NCBI GenBank assembly: GCA_951217055.1
Contig: OX578277.1
Coordinates: 70,293,455 to 70,357,454 of the forward strand
Direction of reading: 5' to 3'
From: Gerris lacustris
Lineage: Eukaryota > Arthropoda > Insecta > Hemiptera > Gerridae
Length of the DNA stretch: 64,000 nucleotides
The position numbers and the translations under genes were made by a program. Every line of letters starts with the position of its first letter. Positions within the stretch are counted from its first letter, which is position 1. This document shows positions 23,001 through 34,600 of the stretch, one piece after another. Under the pieces are notes generated by a model that saw only the letters and a list, made by a program, of their open reading frames with translations, had not been told where the DNA came from and searched no databases.

Positions 23001-24738
23001 CAACATGACCTACCATATGTTTTCTTTACTTTTTCCTGTCCTACTCTCTCCATCCTTGGTCCACTCCAAGGCTTGTGCTCTCATTAGTGACCCCCTTCAG
23101 TCTGAAGAACCAAAGGTCTCTCCTCAGATCGCCCTTCTGCATTGTTTCATTTCTTTTCTTTTCCAGCAGTAGTTGTACTAACATGAGTATCAAAAGGTAG
23201 AAACTGGTTCAACAATGACTACCTCTCTAAAGTAGTCGTGTAATTACTTTTATTTCTTTTCTTACCTGATGACTTTTTTAAACTTCTTCCAGCTTGCCCC
23301 GTTTGCAGAAACCTTACACCGTTGCCAAATTAGCTAGTTCTATACTGAAACATAATGAAACTATAAAACGGCTTCTTAGCATTGATTTATCTTATTTTAA
23401 CTTTTGCTACGTTTACTTTAATCAAAGTTTTCTTTTATAGCTTGCATTAGGTTGACGATTCTTTTTTACTGTGGCGTATCATGAAATAGGTTAATTGTAT
23501 TTTCTTTCAAAACGTTGTGTGATCTCCATACTGTAAATAAATCGACTAAAAATGATTATAAATGACTCTTAATGAAATCAATGAATTCAATGATAAATTT
23601 TCTAATATGTGCCTTAGCATAGGGTCTTTAGTGCGTAGGCAATTTGAAAAATCAAGATGGTGGCCATTAAATGTTTGTTTTAATTGTCACTTTTGGCATT
23701 AATTGTTCCTCAATCATTGCATTATATAATTTAATTCAGATAGTAGAGCTAATTATATAAAAATTTGCATTTCACAATCCCAGAAAAAACTTACCATTGA
23801 ATGATTCCTATCGTTTAATTAAATTATACAACACTAAAGATATGTATAATCTAAGTCATTTGATTTCCTGGCTTGTAGCCATATTACCAGAATTTGTTTC
23901 CATTCTGAAACATTTTTTTTTCTTTTGTTTTTATAGACTAATAAATAGGACAAAAAAAATAAAGCAACTGTTCTGTAAATGGCTGTAGATTATTAAGTAA
24001 TTTATTAAAAAAGAAAATTAAAGAAGTGTTCATCTTTGTATCTTACAAATACCACAAACGATTAAATTAAACATATTTTCCTTTCTTTAGTCAGATTGTA
24101 TTACGTATTTATGAAGTGATGTAATAAACTAATAGTTGCAAAGGTCTAAAAGGAGATGAAGGAGCTAACTCTTTATAATATACTAACAATACAATAAAAA
24201 TGGATTGGATAATAATAAAGCAGATTGCTGTTTGATCTCTCTAAGATCATTTAATTAATTATAATTAAATAATACATTATTATTTTTATTAAATTATATT
24301 TTTGTTTTATTAAATGGATTATCAATGATATTTATTCTATTAATAAATCAAATAATAATTTAAATGAGCAATCATTAATTTATATTGATAAAAAGGTTGT
24401 TTTCTAAAATTAGCCAAGTTTATAATTTTATTTTTTACATAAAATTAAAAATAAATAAACGATTTATAAATAATGATGAATCATGTATTTATGGAACTTG
24501 TTTGATGCATCTGTAATAGAGAGGTAGATGCTCAATATTAAATAATACAAGATAAAAAGAACTTTTTATATACTACGTTTTTAAATTTTCCTTGTGGATT
24601 TCCTTCGCTGTCACTGGTCGTGTTTTTTACAATTGATTTTGTCCGCCTAAATATTTAAGAAAGTTAGTGATTTATCGACTAATATTAATAATTTGGTAAA
24701 TCTAATTACTGATTATTATATTGCCATCGGAAATTGAC
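20083..24738. other. Gene-poor AT-rich region
   Basis: No exon or RNA gene recognised over 4.6 kb. A G/C-run hairpin cluster lies at 21848-21892, a pyrimidine-rich and less AT-rich stretch at 22860-23320, and a poly(T) run at about 22515-22538. The ORFs at 22312-22553 and 23797-23988 are short, T-run driven and unrecognised. 24673-24722 repeats at 4875-4925. Confidence 0.4.
21848..21892. repeat. G/C-run hairpin cluster
   Basis: GGCCCCCCTAGGGGCCCCCT followed by ATTTTAGGGGGGGCT gives overlapping hairpins with C-run and G-run stems in otherwise AT-rich DNA. Whether it has a function is unknown. Confidence 0.6.
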
Positions 24739-24870
24739 ATGTCGCTGTCATGTCATTGTTTTGTTTTGGTTTTGTTATATGTATAATTTGAGTTGATGTG
24801 TGACCACAGTTTATTTATGAAATATAATAGTGTTTTAATTAGTCTCATATACTTCAATGGCGACGAGGCG
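24739..24870 (+). other. Possible 5' LTR end and primer-binding site of the Gypsy relic
   Basis: Sequence just before the gag start ends ...ATACTTCA and is followed by TGGCGACGAGGCGAGG. LTRs commonly end in CA, and TGGCGAC-type primer-binding sites complementary to a tRNA 3' end are known in Gypsy elements. Here the site overlaps the gag start codon. A TGTCGCTGTCATGTC stretch near 24739 could be the LTR start. No matching 3' LTR was found, so this stays tentative. Confidence 0.35.
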
Positions 24871-25655
24871 AGGAAAGAAACGCGACGCAGACGAAGAGCA
24901 GATCGAAAAATACACGAAGCTGATAAAACTGCGCACGGGAGTAAGTAAACAAATTAACCGCATAAATGATTTTTTAGAAAATAAAGATATAGAAATTTCA
25001 GAAGTAAAAGCTCGAGAGACATTTCTTGAACAATTGTGGGAAAAGATCGCGAACTTACAAGAAGAGATACTGGACCTCCCACTGAATGATAGGCTGTTGT
25101 CAAAGGATGAGAAAGATTTTATTTTAATAGAAAAATCGTACTTCCAAGGAAGGGCAGCAATAATAAAATTGATAAAAGAACATGATGAGTCTGCCAGGAC
25201 TAATAAGGTAGTAAGTAAAGGTGAGACTTCAGGAATAAATTTACCGTTTACCCAATTTCAAGAGGAAGAGGCATTTGGAAATTTTATTACGCGATTCGAA
25301 AACTATTTAGAAATAAAAGGTGAGGTTACACCTAAAATGAAATTATTAACTTTTTTAAATGCCCTTAATCCAAAATTACACCAAATTACGTATGAGCTTT
25401 GCGCGCCCGACGATCCTAGGGAAAAACAATTTGAAGAGTTGTCAAACATTTTAAGTAATCACTTAGACCCTAAACCGAGTATATGGACACGACAACATAA
25501 GTTTATTTCTCGTTTGCAGAACCAGAATGAATCAGTCATCAGCTACGCGGCAGAGTTACGAAAACTTGGCTCAGACTGTAATTTTAATTGTTTGTATAAA
25601 CGATCAGTTTCGGAATTATTCTTAAAATTACAATTTATTAGAGGAATATCGGATG
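24857..25655 (+). pseudogene. gag: Gypsy/Ty3-type retrotransposon gag, 3'-truncated
   Basis: The open frame starts MATRRGKKRDADEEQ and continues as a charged, helical N-terminal part (residues 1-120), then a retrotransposon capsid domain (about 125-265). Visible landmarks are FGNFITRFENYLEIKGE, MKLLTFLNALNPKL, a stretch ending LSNHLDPKPS, YAAELRKLGSDCNFNC and FIRGIS. These match the usual Gypsy gag order of a 'DPKP' segment followed by 'ELRKLA-HCNF'. There is no zinc knuckle, protease or polymerase after it, because the frame is cut at about 25650 and joined to the end of RNase H. The annotated frame runs a few codons past the junction and stops at 25696. The reading frame is intact up to the junction, so insertion may be relatively recent. 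No env was seen. Confidence 0.85.
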
Positions 25656-25790
25656 TTGAGGTTGATTCATTACGCATTATTCTTATCAGGCTTTAATTAT
25701 GATATAGAATTCAGGAATACAAAATCACATTCTAATGCTGATTATCTCTCTAGGTTCCCTGTGGAGAAGCCAAAATCAGTAGAATGGAAA
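25653..25790 (+). pseudogene. pol: Gypsy pol fragment: C-terminal end of RNase H
   Basis: In a different frame from gag, the reading RLIHYALFLSGFNYDIEFRN, then TKSHSNADYLSRFPVE, is the typical end of the reverse transcriptase-RNase H region of Gypsy elements ('RWALFLSxFxYxIEYR...HxNADxLSR'). All of protease, reverse transcriptase and most of RNase H is missing between gag and this piece, and integrase is missing after it. The frame runs into an AT-rich tandem tract at 25795. This is an internal deletion derivative. Confidence 0.85.
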
Positions 25791-25794
25791 GATG

Positions 25795-25932
25795 AATATA
25801 TATATATTAATATATATAATATATATGAATATATATGAATATATATGAATATATATATAATGAATATATATAATATATTAATATATATTAATATATATTA
25901 ATATATATTAATATATGAATATATATAATATA
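25795..25932 (+). repeat. ATATATGA/ATATATTA-type tandem repeat
   Basis: Variable short units such as ATATATGAAT and ATATATTA repeat over about 135 bp directly after the pol relic, so it may have expanded at the truncation point. Confidence 0.85.
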
Positions 25933-25939
25933 TCTCATA

Positions 25940-26269
25940 ATCGGTGCAAGTTTCAGCTTTCTACATTGTCAGGAAGTTAGTTGAAAATCGATTGCAAGAT
26001 TTGTACCGGACAAACAAGAAAGCAAGCTAATAAAAACGTAGTAATAATAAAATATAAATAAATATTGCCTCCCTCACTTTAACTACTGCGGTTAAACAAG
26101 TTAGTAAAATAATTACATTGTATTATTAATAAAAAAGTTCAAATTAAATATCTTTGGTTGCTGTCAACCAAAGATTTATCAAAAACATTCAAAATGGCCA
26201 CCACAAGGTTTTCTTTAGAAACAAATTAAATAAAACAAAAAAAAAGAAGTCACAAAAAAAATTAGTACT
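25940..26269. other. AT-rich DNA after the Gypsy relic
   Basis: No recognisable 3' LTR or coding sequence. A short palindrome-like CTTTGGTTG...CAACCAAAG lies at 26152-26170. Confidence 0.4.
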
Positions 26270-27001
26270 ATTAAAAAAAAAAAATCGGGTACGGGGTACC
26301 TCGAAACTTTTCCTCACTTCGGAGCCACTAAAGTGGCCGCTCCTTGCTCATTATCATTTTTCAAAATGAATTATACATTATTTTTATTTATTATATTTAA
26401 TTTATTTAATTATTTGAATTTTGGCGGTAATTTGACACATATAAACAAACTTAAGTATCCCACTAATAATTATGTTTGCTTATAACTTTTAAATTAATTA
26501 ATGGAATTTTATCGTTTTTTTTTTTTTATATTTGTTCCTTATTTTTTACCTGTTCCATCGATATGCTATATGTTAAAAACGTATTTATACTTTTGGTATT
26601 ATTAACCGTCAAAGTTTCAAAATTCAAATGTCGATAACTTCAAAATGGCTTTCCAAATTTCAACTTTTTGACGATTTTTTTTTAAGTTTTGCTGACTCAA
26701 CAAACTGGGTTCATGATGGCGGAAAATATTGATTTTTCTGGGCAAGCACAACTACGTGTAAGGTCTGGTTTTCGTACCAAGTTTCAACTCTCTAGCTTAA
26801 TAACTGGTAGTTTGCGTGACACAGACATATGCACAGACGCACACACTGTCAGAAAGACTAACATCCAGCGAAAAACCACTCAAATCGTCTTAAAAGCACT
26901 CAAACCGGATAACTCCGTTGAAATCTCGGTTTCGGAATTTTTGGGTGATAACAATACTTTTCCTACATACCTTCGGAGAAGGCGAGGAAAAGTAAAAATG
27001 T
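26270..27001 (+). repeat. R3 dispersed repeat, near-complete copy
   Basis: Runs from AAAAATCGGGTACGGGGTAC and the degraded hairpin GGAGCCACTAAAGTGGCCGC (26321-26340) to the tail GAGGAAAAGTAAAAATG. Landmarks include CGTCAAAGTTTCAAAATTC, AAAATGGCTTTCC, CTGGGTTCATGATGGCGG, CAACTACGTGTAAGGTCTGG and AAAACCACTCAAATCGTC. Overlapping ORFs at 26154-27243 on both strands are repeat sequence. Confidence 0.75.
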
Positions 27002-27841
27002 AACACGCAATGTGAGTTTAAATTAAATATACCTAAGCGTACAAAGCAACAAAAAGCATTCTTTTTTTTGCTATTCAATTTATTTATTTTCATTCCTACA
27101 GTTCTTTGTTGTTTAATACTATACATTACTTTATTCTTTAATAGTACTGCATTTCTTAATATAGTTTTGACATTTCTCTGTTTAATGTTTACACGTAATA
27201 TCGACTTATATAAATAAAATACCAAGTCAAATATCAGAGTCATGCAATTGTTAGATAAAAAGTTAATACCATTAAAAAAGAATATTAAATCATTACATTA
27301 GCTTGTCATGTGAAGATATCTAAATTGGGAAAACCAATTAAGCGCTAAAAATATTTCATCCCTTACTCTACGCCCAACATGAGTAAATATAGTGGGTGGA
27401 GCCCACAAACATAATGTCTAATTAAAAATATAGCTTGGTTCATTCTACGTTATTCAAACATATCATATTTATATCATATTCCGGGAACAACCTTTAGTAT
27501 CTATTATAAAATGTTATTATTGGCTTATATGTTTTTTCCACGTGCACGTGAAAGATAAATGTTGTTTTCAAAATTATTGAATATTTTTCCTTTAATGTTA
27601 ATTGAAACTTGTCAAATGGTGATTAATTAAGGGAAGTTAATACGGCGTGATTTAGACACAAGTTATTCGTATTGTCAGAAACATTAATGAACCGCTTTAG
27701 CAGATCTATCACACAACTAGCTTCAAATTTAACCAGAACTCAATATCAACCGGATTTCTCTGTTTAAGTTAATTATTCACTGAACAAATAAGATTTTATT
27801 GATGATATGCATGATTTGAAGATAAATGAACCGAATATTTC
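27002..27841. other. AT-rich DNA, nothing recognised
   Basis: No supported gene or repeat copy. Confidence 0.4.
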
Positions 27842-28262
27842 TCTTCGGAAAGTCACTCTTCATAAAATCTTCTGCTTGTTCTTAAATGAAGATTTATAGT
27901 ATTACTTTTTGTTCAAAATGTACCCTGTACCCGCAGAAAGTACAATTTCCTAAAATCGTACAAGAGTAAACCGGTCCAAATATACGACTATACAAGAAAA
28001 AAGTATTTCTTTAAGATACTATTCCAAATTTATTTTTCACATAAAAAAGTTCGATAATCAAATTTCAAAAATCCCCCCCCCCCCTCCTGCCATTTATAAA
28101 AAGTAAAATTTTTCTGATTCTAATTTATGCGGGGTCGATTTAAAGGTCTCATTTAGTGCGTTAAAAGTTGTAGTATTGTTTTTTTTTTATAAAAGCAACA
28201 TGAAAGCATTTATAGAGAAAATCGTATTTATTATTTAAATATTATTTATTTCTTTAATAATA

Positions 28263-29078
28263 AAAAAAATCGGATACAGGGTACCTCGGAACTTTTCCTC
28301 ACTTCAGAGGCCACTAAAGTGGCCTCTCCTGCTGCTTCGCAGGAGGAGGAAGCAGCATTGGACGTGGTCAGTACTTGGATGGGTGACCGTTCTGAACATA
28401 CTGATTTAGTATCATTCTTCAAAAAAACCTTATTTTTAATACCTACATTTTATTTAATTATTTGAAGTTTGGCGGTATTTTGACAGATATAAAAAAACTT
28501 TGACGTCATCAAAATTATCGCACTAATAAATAATTATATTCGCTAATAACTTTTAAACTAATTAATGGAATTTCATCGGGGTTTTTATATTTGTTCCTTA
28601 ATTTTTTCCGGTTCTAACGATATGCTATACGTCAAAAACCTATTTATACTTTCGGTATTATTAACCGTCAAAGTTTAAAAATTAAAAAATTGGTAACTTC
28701 AAAATGGCGGCAAATATCAAAATGAAATTTGGTGGGCTTGTTTGTCATACAGAGAGGTATATTCGTGCTAAATTTCAACTCGATCAGGACCATTGTCGAT
28801 TTATTACGATTTTATAGAATTTTTGCTGACTCTACAAACCGGGTTCAAGATGGTGGAAAAATGTGATTTTCCGGGTGGCACAACTACAGGTTAGGACTAA
28901 TTTTTCTGCCAAGTTTCAACTCTAGGTTAAATACCTTGGGCGCTACGATGATAACACTCATACACACATACATACCTCATGCCTCATTCTGAAAACCACT
29001 CAGGAGGTCTTAAAAACACCTAAAACGGACAATTCCGTTGAAATCTCGAAAAGAAAATTTTTGGAGAAAACAATTCGA
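28263..29078 (+). repeat. R3 dispersed repeat carrying a 5S rRNA-like insert
   Basis: Begins AAAAAAATCGGATACAGGGT with a perfect 22-bp hairpin, AGAGGCCACT-AA-AGTGGCCTCT, near 28304-28325, then a second hairpin TCCTGC/GCAGGA and a 5S rRNA fragment. After that it follows R3 (GGCGGTATTTTGACAGATAT, AAAATGGCGGCAAATATC, CGGGTTCAAGATGG, AAAACCACTCAGGAGGTC). The tail is truncated where FC sequence resumes at about 29078. Confidence 0.75.
28349..28403 (+). pseudogene. 5S rRNA fragment (3' half) inside an R3 copy
   Basis: AGCAGCATTGGACGTGGTCA, then GTACTTGGATGGGTGACCGT and TCTGAACATAC, follows arthropod 5S rRNA from about nucleotide 60 to 105. It includes the highly conserved GTACTTGGATGGGTGACCG segment. 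The 5' half with the box A region and the 3' terminal stem are absent, so it is not a functional gene. It could be a relic of a 5S-derived SINE or a retroposed fragment. Confidence 0.8.
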
Positions 29079-29278
29079 AATTTGGACCGGTTTACTCTTG
29101 TACGATTTTAGGAAATGGTACTTTCTGGGTACAGGGTACATTTTGAACAAAAATGTATACTATAAATCTTCATTTAAGAACAAGCAGAAGATTTTATAAA
29201 GAGTGGCCTTCTTCGAAAATTGATTTTTTTTTTAATTTACACGTATAGGCAACTCAATCCGTGGACATACTGTATATA

Positions 29279-30699
29279 CAGGGTGACCCGCGATAAAATG
29301 TCATAAAGAAACTGGTGGATTCTATTGGTCAAATGCAACAAAAGAATGTTTAGTAAGCATATGCTCATATCTCAATAGTTCTCGAGATTTCGATTTATTT
29401 CTTTTTTTAAAGTACTTCACGAAAAGTTTCAAAAAATGCCTAATATCTCAAAAATTAAATGAGATAGAGAAATTGGGCTGCGGACCAATTTTAACCCTTA
29501 AACCTTAAAAGAAATTTTTTGGTCAGGATCACAACCAATTCTAGTAGAAACGCAAAAATGGTTTCCCCGAACGAAACCACAGTACTTAGAGTTTCTTATA
29601 GGAAATTTGACGCTGAACAAAAAATACCTATAAACATGGACAGCTTCGTTTTCGAGATATTCGCAAAAAAAAACATTTTTGTACGTTTATCCTTACAATT
29701 CTCAAATACAACGCTTTTTACAGTAATACTCCTCGAAGCAAATCTGGTAGAGAGTCGAATTACACCAATTTTAGCTCTTTACAACATAATCTTTTAAAAT
29801 TGAGCGTTGATGGAGATCACCTTATATGGGATATACCTTATATGGATTGACTAATAAAGTGACTGGGACGTAGAATTTTGAAATTTCGCTGAAAATCAGG
29901 GGGTTGTCATACAGCGCTGGGAAGGGTGTCATTCAACGAAAAATTATATTCTTTACAAGGTTTCTTTCAAGAAGTATTGTGGTAAAAAACGTAGTATTTG
30001 AGAATTGTAAGGATAAACGTCCAAAAATGGTGTTTTTTTTAAATTTTTTTGCGAATATCTCGAAAACGAAGCTGTTCCGGGTCCATGTTTATAGGAACTT
30101 TTTTTGTTCAGCGTCAATTTTCCTATAAGAAACCCTAAGTTCTGTGGTTTCGTTCGGGGAAACCTTTTTTGCATTTGTACGCAAATGCATCCTGACCAAA
30201 ATATTTCACGTCTGGTAACATTCAATTCACCATAATTCAAAAACTAGTCCGTTGAGCTTAAACTTTAATTATACCATTTGAAAGCTTATGAAAAGCATAA
30301 GTTTTTCCTGAAAACGCCACACTTCTAACATCCTTCAATTAAGAGTAATAAGCTCAGGAATTTCGTGGTCAAATTTTAAAAAATCCAAATTTTCAAATGA
30401 TGACAGAACTTAAAAGATGCTTAGCAGCTGATAATTTAGAAATAAATTAATGATTCTGAAAGGTTTTTCCATGCTTTTAAAAATTGGTCCGTATCCCAAT
30501 TTCTCTATCTCATTCAGTTTTTAGTTTTTTAGATATTAGGCATTATTTAAAACTTTACGTGAAGCACTTTAAAAAAAGAAATAAATCAATATCTGGAGAA
30601 CTATTGAGATATGGGCCTATGCTTACTCGACATTTTTTGTTGCATTTGACCCATAGAATCCGCCAGTTTCTTTATGACATTTTATCATGGGTCACCCTG
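29279..30699. mobile_element. FB foldback element with CAGGGTGACCC ends
   Basis: Ends CAGGGTGACCCGCGATAAAA and TTTTATCATGGGTCACCCTG are inverted. The arms match imperfectly for about 650 bp each (for example GTAAGCATATGCTCATATCT against GATATGGGCCTATGCTTAC). The 8-base string TGTATATA flanks both ends (29271-29278 and 30700-30707), though a TA-rich target makes the exact duplication uncertain. The ORFs at 29519-29797, 29904-30240 and 30484-30801 are arm sequence, and the first two sets mirror each other. Confidence 0.8.
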
Positions 30700-30717
30700 T
30701 GTATATATATATATATT

Positions 30718-30799
30718 TTACTTCCGAGTTCCCGTAACAATAGTATAACGGAAGCCTTAATTACTTTGGTTCTGCCTCAATTATTTAAGTTGAAAGGTT

Positions 30800-30800
<1 letters not shown>
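30718..30800 (+). repeat. R1 head fragment
   Basis: TTACTTCCGAGTTCCCGTAA, then CAATAGTATAACGGAAGCC, is a diverged R1 near-palindrome. It is cut off by poly(T). Confidence 0.45.

Positions 30801-30801
<1 letters not shown>

Positions 30802-30859
<58 letters not shown>
30802..30859 (+). repeat. Poly(T) tract, about 58 bases
   Basis: An unbroken run of T. This length is unusual and prone to assembly error. On the reverse strand it could be the poly(A) tail of a lost retrotransposed copy. Confidence 0.9.
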
Positions 30860-30862
<3 letters not shown>

Positions 30863-32055
30863 GGGAAATGATTAGGAATACTTTGTAAAAATGTTTAAAC
30901 TTTTTTCTTTTTTTTAAAAAAACAAGAAAGATGGCTCCTACAATAATTATTCATAAGTAATATAAACTAAATTTAAAAAATCTAAAAATAAATTGAGTAT
31001 ATCTGTATAATAATTTATGTACGTATGTATTTATAAGTATATTTTCCCATATAATGTTAGATTAAGGGAAAACCCACATTTGATAATTAATTCAAATGTA
31101 GTAACATTAAAATTACCTTAAAAAAATGCATTCACTTTTAAATGGTATGGAAACAGAATAAACAAAAACCTTTTATATTAATGGAGCGTATTTAACATAT
31201 TTTTACATTAAATAGGTAATATATGTATCCAGCTTGGTGTTTTTTTACTAGCGAGGTAGTCATGTAAATGTTTTAACTTTTTTCTCTTTTTTTGTGTAAG
31301 CGTTAAATTTAATGCGGTGAATGTAGTTTAATCTGCTTATACTTTTTAGTAAAATTTCTTTCGTACTATATACCAGGCTTGAACATATTATTCTTTGGTT
31401 TTGTACAGATTTGAACCGAGCTATAATCTGAACTTGGTTTTAGGACCCCTTCTAACTTTATCTAGTTAATGGAATCCCTCGTAATGGTTTGAGGTTTGTT
31501 TTAATGACTTAAGTTAGCGTCATTAAAACCAAAGTACTTCCCTCCTGTAATATTATTTTCCCTCCTTGCACCTTAACTACTAATTTCTCCTGGAAGCTAT
31601 GAAGTTAACGCAGAAGACTTGACCACAAATTGTAATTCTCTGAAAATAAGTTCACTCTCCAAATTTATAATTAATTAAAAATATTTATAAATAAAAAATT
31701 AAATTATAAGAATGCTCACAGTTTGAGATTTTTTTTTTGCTTTAGTATTTGGTAAACTACGTAAGTTGAAATTATTCTTGTGAATCCTTTTAACTAAAGA
31801 AACGTCCTACTTTGCCTAATATAACAATCCAAATTATAAAATAAGTTTTTCGTTTTCTTTTTCTTTTGTTTTTCAATTGAAAAATAAGTCTATAGATTAT
31901 ATACTACTGTCCCCCTCGTTTTTTTAAAAAATATTTAGAACATTTCTAAAGTGTAATCCATTTTAATACGTATTGTGTTTTTTAATTTTTAATACCATTT
32001 TAATACGTAATAAGTATTGTGAAACAATGTTAAAGGATTTAGATGTTTTAACCCG
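30860..32055. other. AT-rich DNA, nothing recognised
   Basis: No supported gene or repeat copy. Confidence 0.4.
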
Positions 32056-32270
32056 GGCCCGGGCGCACATTGAGACGCATGCGACGCAGAGGGAAGGGTA
32101 GCTCAGTGTTTTTTTTTTTTTACCATAGAAATATACGAAACCGCACGAATCGAGACGCAAGACAGGGGCTGGGCCGTGGTTTTCGCGCGGTCTCGTACAT
32201 TTCTGCAGTCGAAAAAAACTGTGCTGCTCTACTCTGCGTCGGCTCCGTCTACATGTGCCTTAAGGTACCT
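32056..32270. mobile_element. GC-rich MITE-like element
   Basis: CACATTGAGACGCATGCGAC with GCAGAGG (32067-32094) is mirrored by GCTCTACTCTGCGTCGGCTC with CGTCTACATGTGCC (about 32226-32260). The internal CGAGACGCAAGACAGGGGCT and GCGCGGTCTCG are far richer in GC than the flanks. It resembles the element at 44194-44471 in style but not in terminal sequence. ORFs on both strands here are not genes. Confidence 0.55.
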
Positions 32271-32645
32271 TCAGTCCGTTTAAATAAAGATAACAACATA
32301 AAAAAATAACAAGTTAAAAAAATTATTGGGCCTATTTCAATAAAATTTGGCAAATATGTCCAGAGAAATTGAAAAATTAATTTAACGATTTCGACCATTT
32401 TGATTAAAGAATTCTCAAATGAAGTCTATTTAAATAGGAATTCATCTATAATTCTTTTTCCTGGTTGAAATCAAATTTTCGAGACATCGATGAAAATAAA
32501 TTTGATTTACCTGAATATCGAAAACGAAAATATTAATAATTACCAGTTGAACAATTTAAAATGATGTATAATTATAATTTTATTAAATTATATATTAACT
32601 AGGCGGGATTTAAATTTATAAGAAAGTGTTGTGTTTGAGTTTGTC

Positions 32646-32647
<2 letters not shown>
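32271..32647. other. AT-rich DNA, nothing recognised
   Basis: No supported feature. Confidence 0.4.

Positions 32648-32721
<74 letters not shown>
32648..32721. repeat. (TA)n microsatellite
   Basis: Uninterrupted TA dinucleotides. ORFs of repeating Tyr-Ile on both strands are artefacts. Confidence 0.95.
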
Positions 32722-32722
<1 letters not shown>

Positions 32723-33939
32723 CATATTTTTGATATCCCATTGCCTATTGATTTTATTAATTCCATGGCTGCGAAAGACAGGGTTAATTTTTTTTTTTAA
32801 TTTGTTTTTTCTTATCTTTTTGAAAGAATATTTAATGGACAATTATAAATTTTCTGTTTACCTACTAAAGGGAGGAGAGCTAGAAGTAATGTTTTAATTG
32901 AAATATTTTTTTCCTTTGGTCCCTATTTCTGTTTGTGATTAAAATATGTATAAATGTTCTGTTTCAATTTGAGAGACAGGTTTCATTTGCATTCCATTTA
33001 AAAACATTCTAAACGTCACGAGAATTCAATTATCCAACCGTTTTGTCTAACCGAGTATCATTAAAATAACATTTCCGTGTAATTGCAGAAAGCTTGTGTA
33101 ATAGAAAGCATAACATGTTTCCATTGTTATTTTACAATTTTAGAACATGTAAACGTTATTTTAAGTAATCCAATTTGTTGGAAGCCCTTCTTAATAGTAC
33201 CTACTGTTATTTTAAATGAATCACATTAAGATTAAGATTGAGGATTTGTAATTGCACAATATAATAACAGATTGTTGAAAATATCTGTATCTCCATACGA
33301 AGAACTCCTGGGCTTATAAAAAGATTAAATAAATTTATTCTAGTTTAACTTTGTGCGTAGACTTCTGTGAGTTGTCTCGCAGTATATAACTTGGTTTTCC
33401 AGTGAAATCCGCATCACGAAGTGATTAAAGTTCGAAGTTTCGCTTCGTAGAAATGTAGGACTTCAAAAGAAAACCACATTCTATATTCTAGTACAGTTCT
33501 TTAATTTGAAATTTTTAAAGTTGGTTCAAATAATAGAAATTTAGAGGAATAAGGCTCTGTTTCTAAGATGATACAATGGAATGTATCTCAAAATAAACCC
33601 CCTACAAAATATAACTGAAAATATAAAAGTTTATCCAGCCTTTTAAATGGATACTATCGGAAAAACTTGGAGAACTATAGAAAAGAAACTCAGAGAAACT
33701 TTCTCATTTGATTTTTTCCATTTTCCTGTATCTTATGCTCTTTGTTATCATGCAAAATAAATTTTTAATGGGAAATCGACTTGTATGGTTTTAATTTGAC
33801 CATATTATATTTACAATTTTTACTTTTTCATATACTTCAATCAAATCTTTTTCACAAGTATAGTGATATTGAATTTAAATCCCATAATATTTAATTTAAT
33901 TAATTTATTATTAAAAACTTTTAACAGGTTCAGCAGGTC
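32722..33939. other. AT-rich DNA, nothing recognised
   Basis: No supported gene or repeat copy. Confidence 0.4.
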
Positions 33940-34600
33940 ATTGTTTTCATTTCGGTTTTGATTTCAGCGGACATGAATTATTTGTATCAATTTCTCGAAT
34001 GCAACGACAGCTGTGATTGTTCCGAAAACCAATATTTTTTTTATGTCTCCGAATTCAAATACGCCAATTCAGACTTCCGTATAAAACATCAGGGAACATT
34101 TTTGGTTTTGTTTCTGTCTGTCGGTCAGTCTGTCGCTCAATTTTTGTGAACCAACATCTTAAAAAACTACTCGTCCGATTTTAATGAAAGGATGGTCTAA
34201 TTAGCCTATTATTGGTCTCATATAAATTTAAACAAATCCGGCTACGGAAGCTTATACATACTAAGGTTTCTACAGCTGATGCAGCGACACGCCAACAAAT
34301 TATCATCCATTACATACATAGTTAAATAAGCCGGTCACGAGCTGTTGTACCAAATAATATTATATCTTTAAAAATACTAATCTGATTTTTAAGAAATTTG
34401 GATAGTTTGTCGAAAGTAGCCCGCAGATAGCCCCAGATTAATTTCAATCGCCTAAGAACATTCAATATTGCTAAAATTATACTTTCTTTCTTGTAAAAAA
34501 ACCTAAAAATGTTGATGGAATTTTTAAAAAAGGTGAAACAATTAAATAAATTAGTCAATCATATTTTTTAAAAGCATAAAAAAGTACGTTATAGTTAAGT
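33940..34600 (+). repeat. R1 dispersed repeat, long diverged copy
   Basis: Contains R1 landmarks in order: TATGTCTCCGAATTCAAA, CATCAGGGAACATTTTTGGT, GTCTGTCGGTCAGTCTGTCG, CAACATCTTAAAAAACTACT, CGTCCGATTTTAATG, AGCCTATTATTGGTCTCATA and, after a gap, TTGGATAGTTTGTCGAAAGT. The overlapping ORFs are repeat-derived. Confidence 0.6.

Larger units (their letters stand above)
27842..29217. mobile_element. FC foldback element split by an R3 copy
   Basis: The left arm (27842-27985) and right arm (about 29080-29217) are reverse complements. Landmarks are AGTCACTCTTCATAAAATCT, GCTTGTTCTTAAATGAAGAT, GTACCCTGTACCCGCAGAAA and TCGTACAAGAGTAAACCGGT. The next part of the left half (28010-28260) matches the FC foldback at 19330-19890, but its inverted partner is missing. 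The middle is occupied by an R3 copy (28263-29078). The C run at 28073-28084 may be of uncertain length. Confidence 0.75.

Noticed and set aside
26689..27243. ORFs of 104 (+) and 117 (-) codons
   Set aside because: The + strand frame lies wholly inside an R3 repeat copy. The - strand frame covers R3 only at its start (26890-27001); the rest is AT-rich sequence that matches no known protein.
28349..28403. Functional 5S rRNA gene
   Set aside because: Only about the middle-to-3' part is present and the 5' half is missing, so it is a fragment inside a repeat.
29519..30240. Set of ORFs of about 75-95 codons on both strands
   Set aside because: They mirror each other because they lie in the two inverted arms of the FB foldback element.
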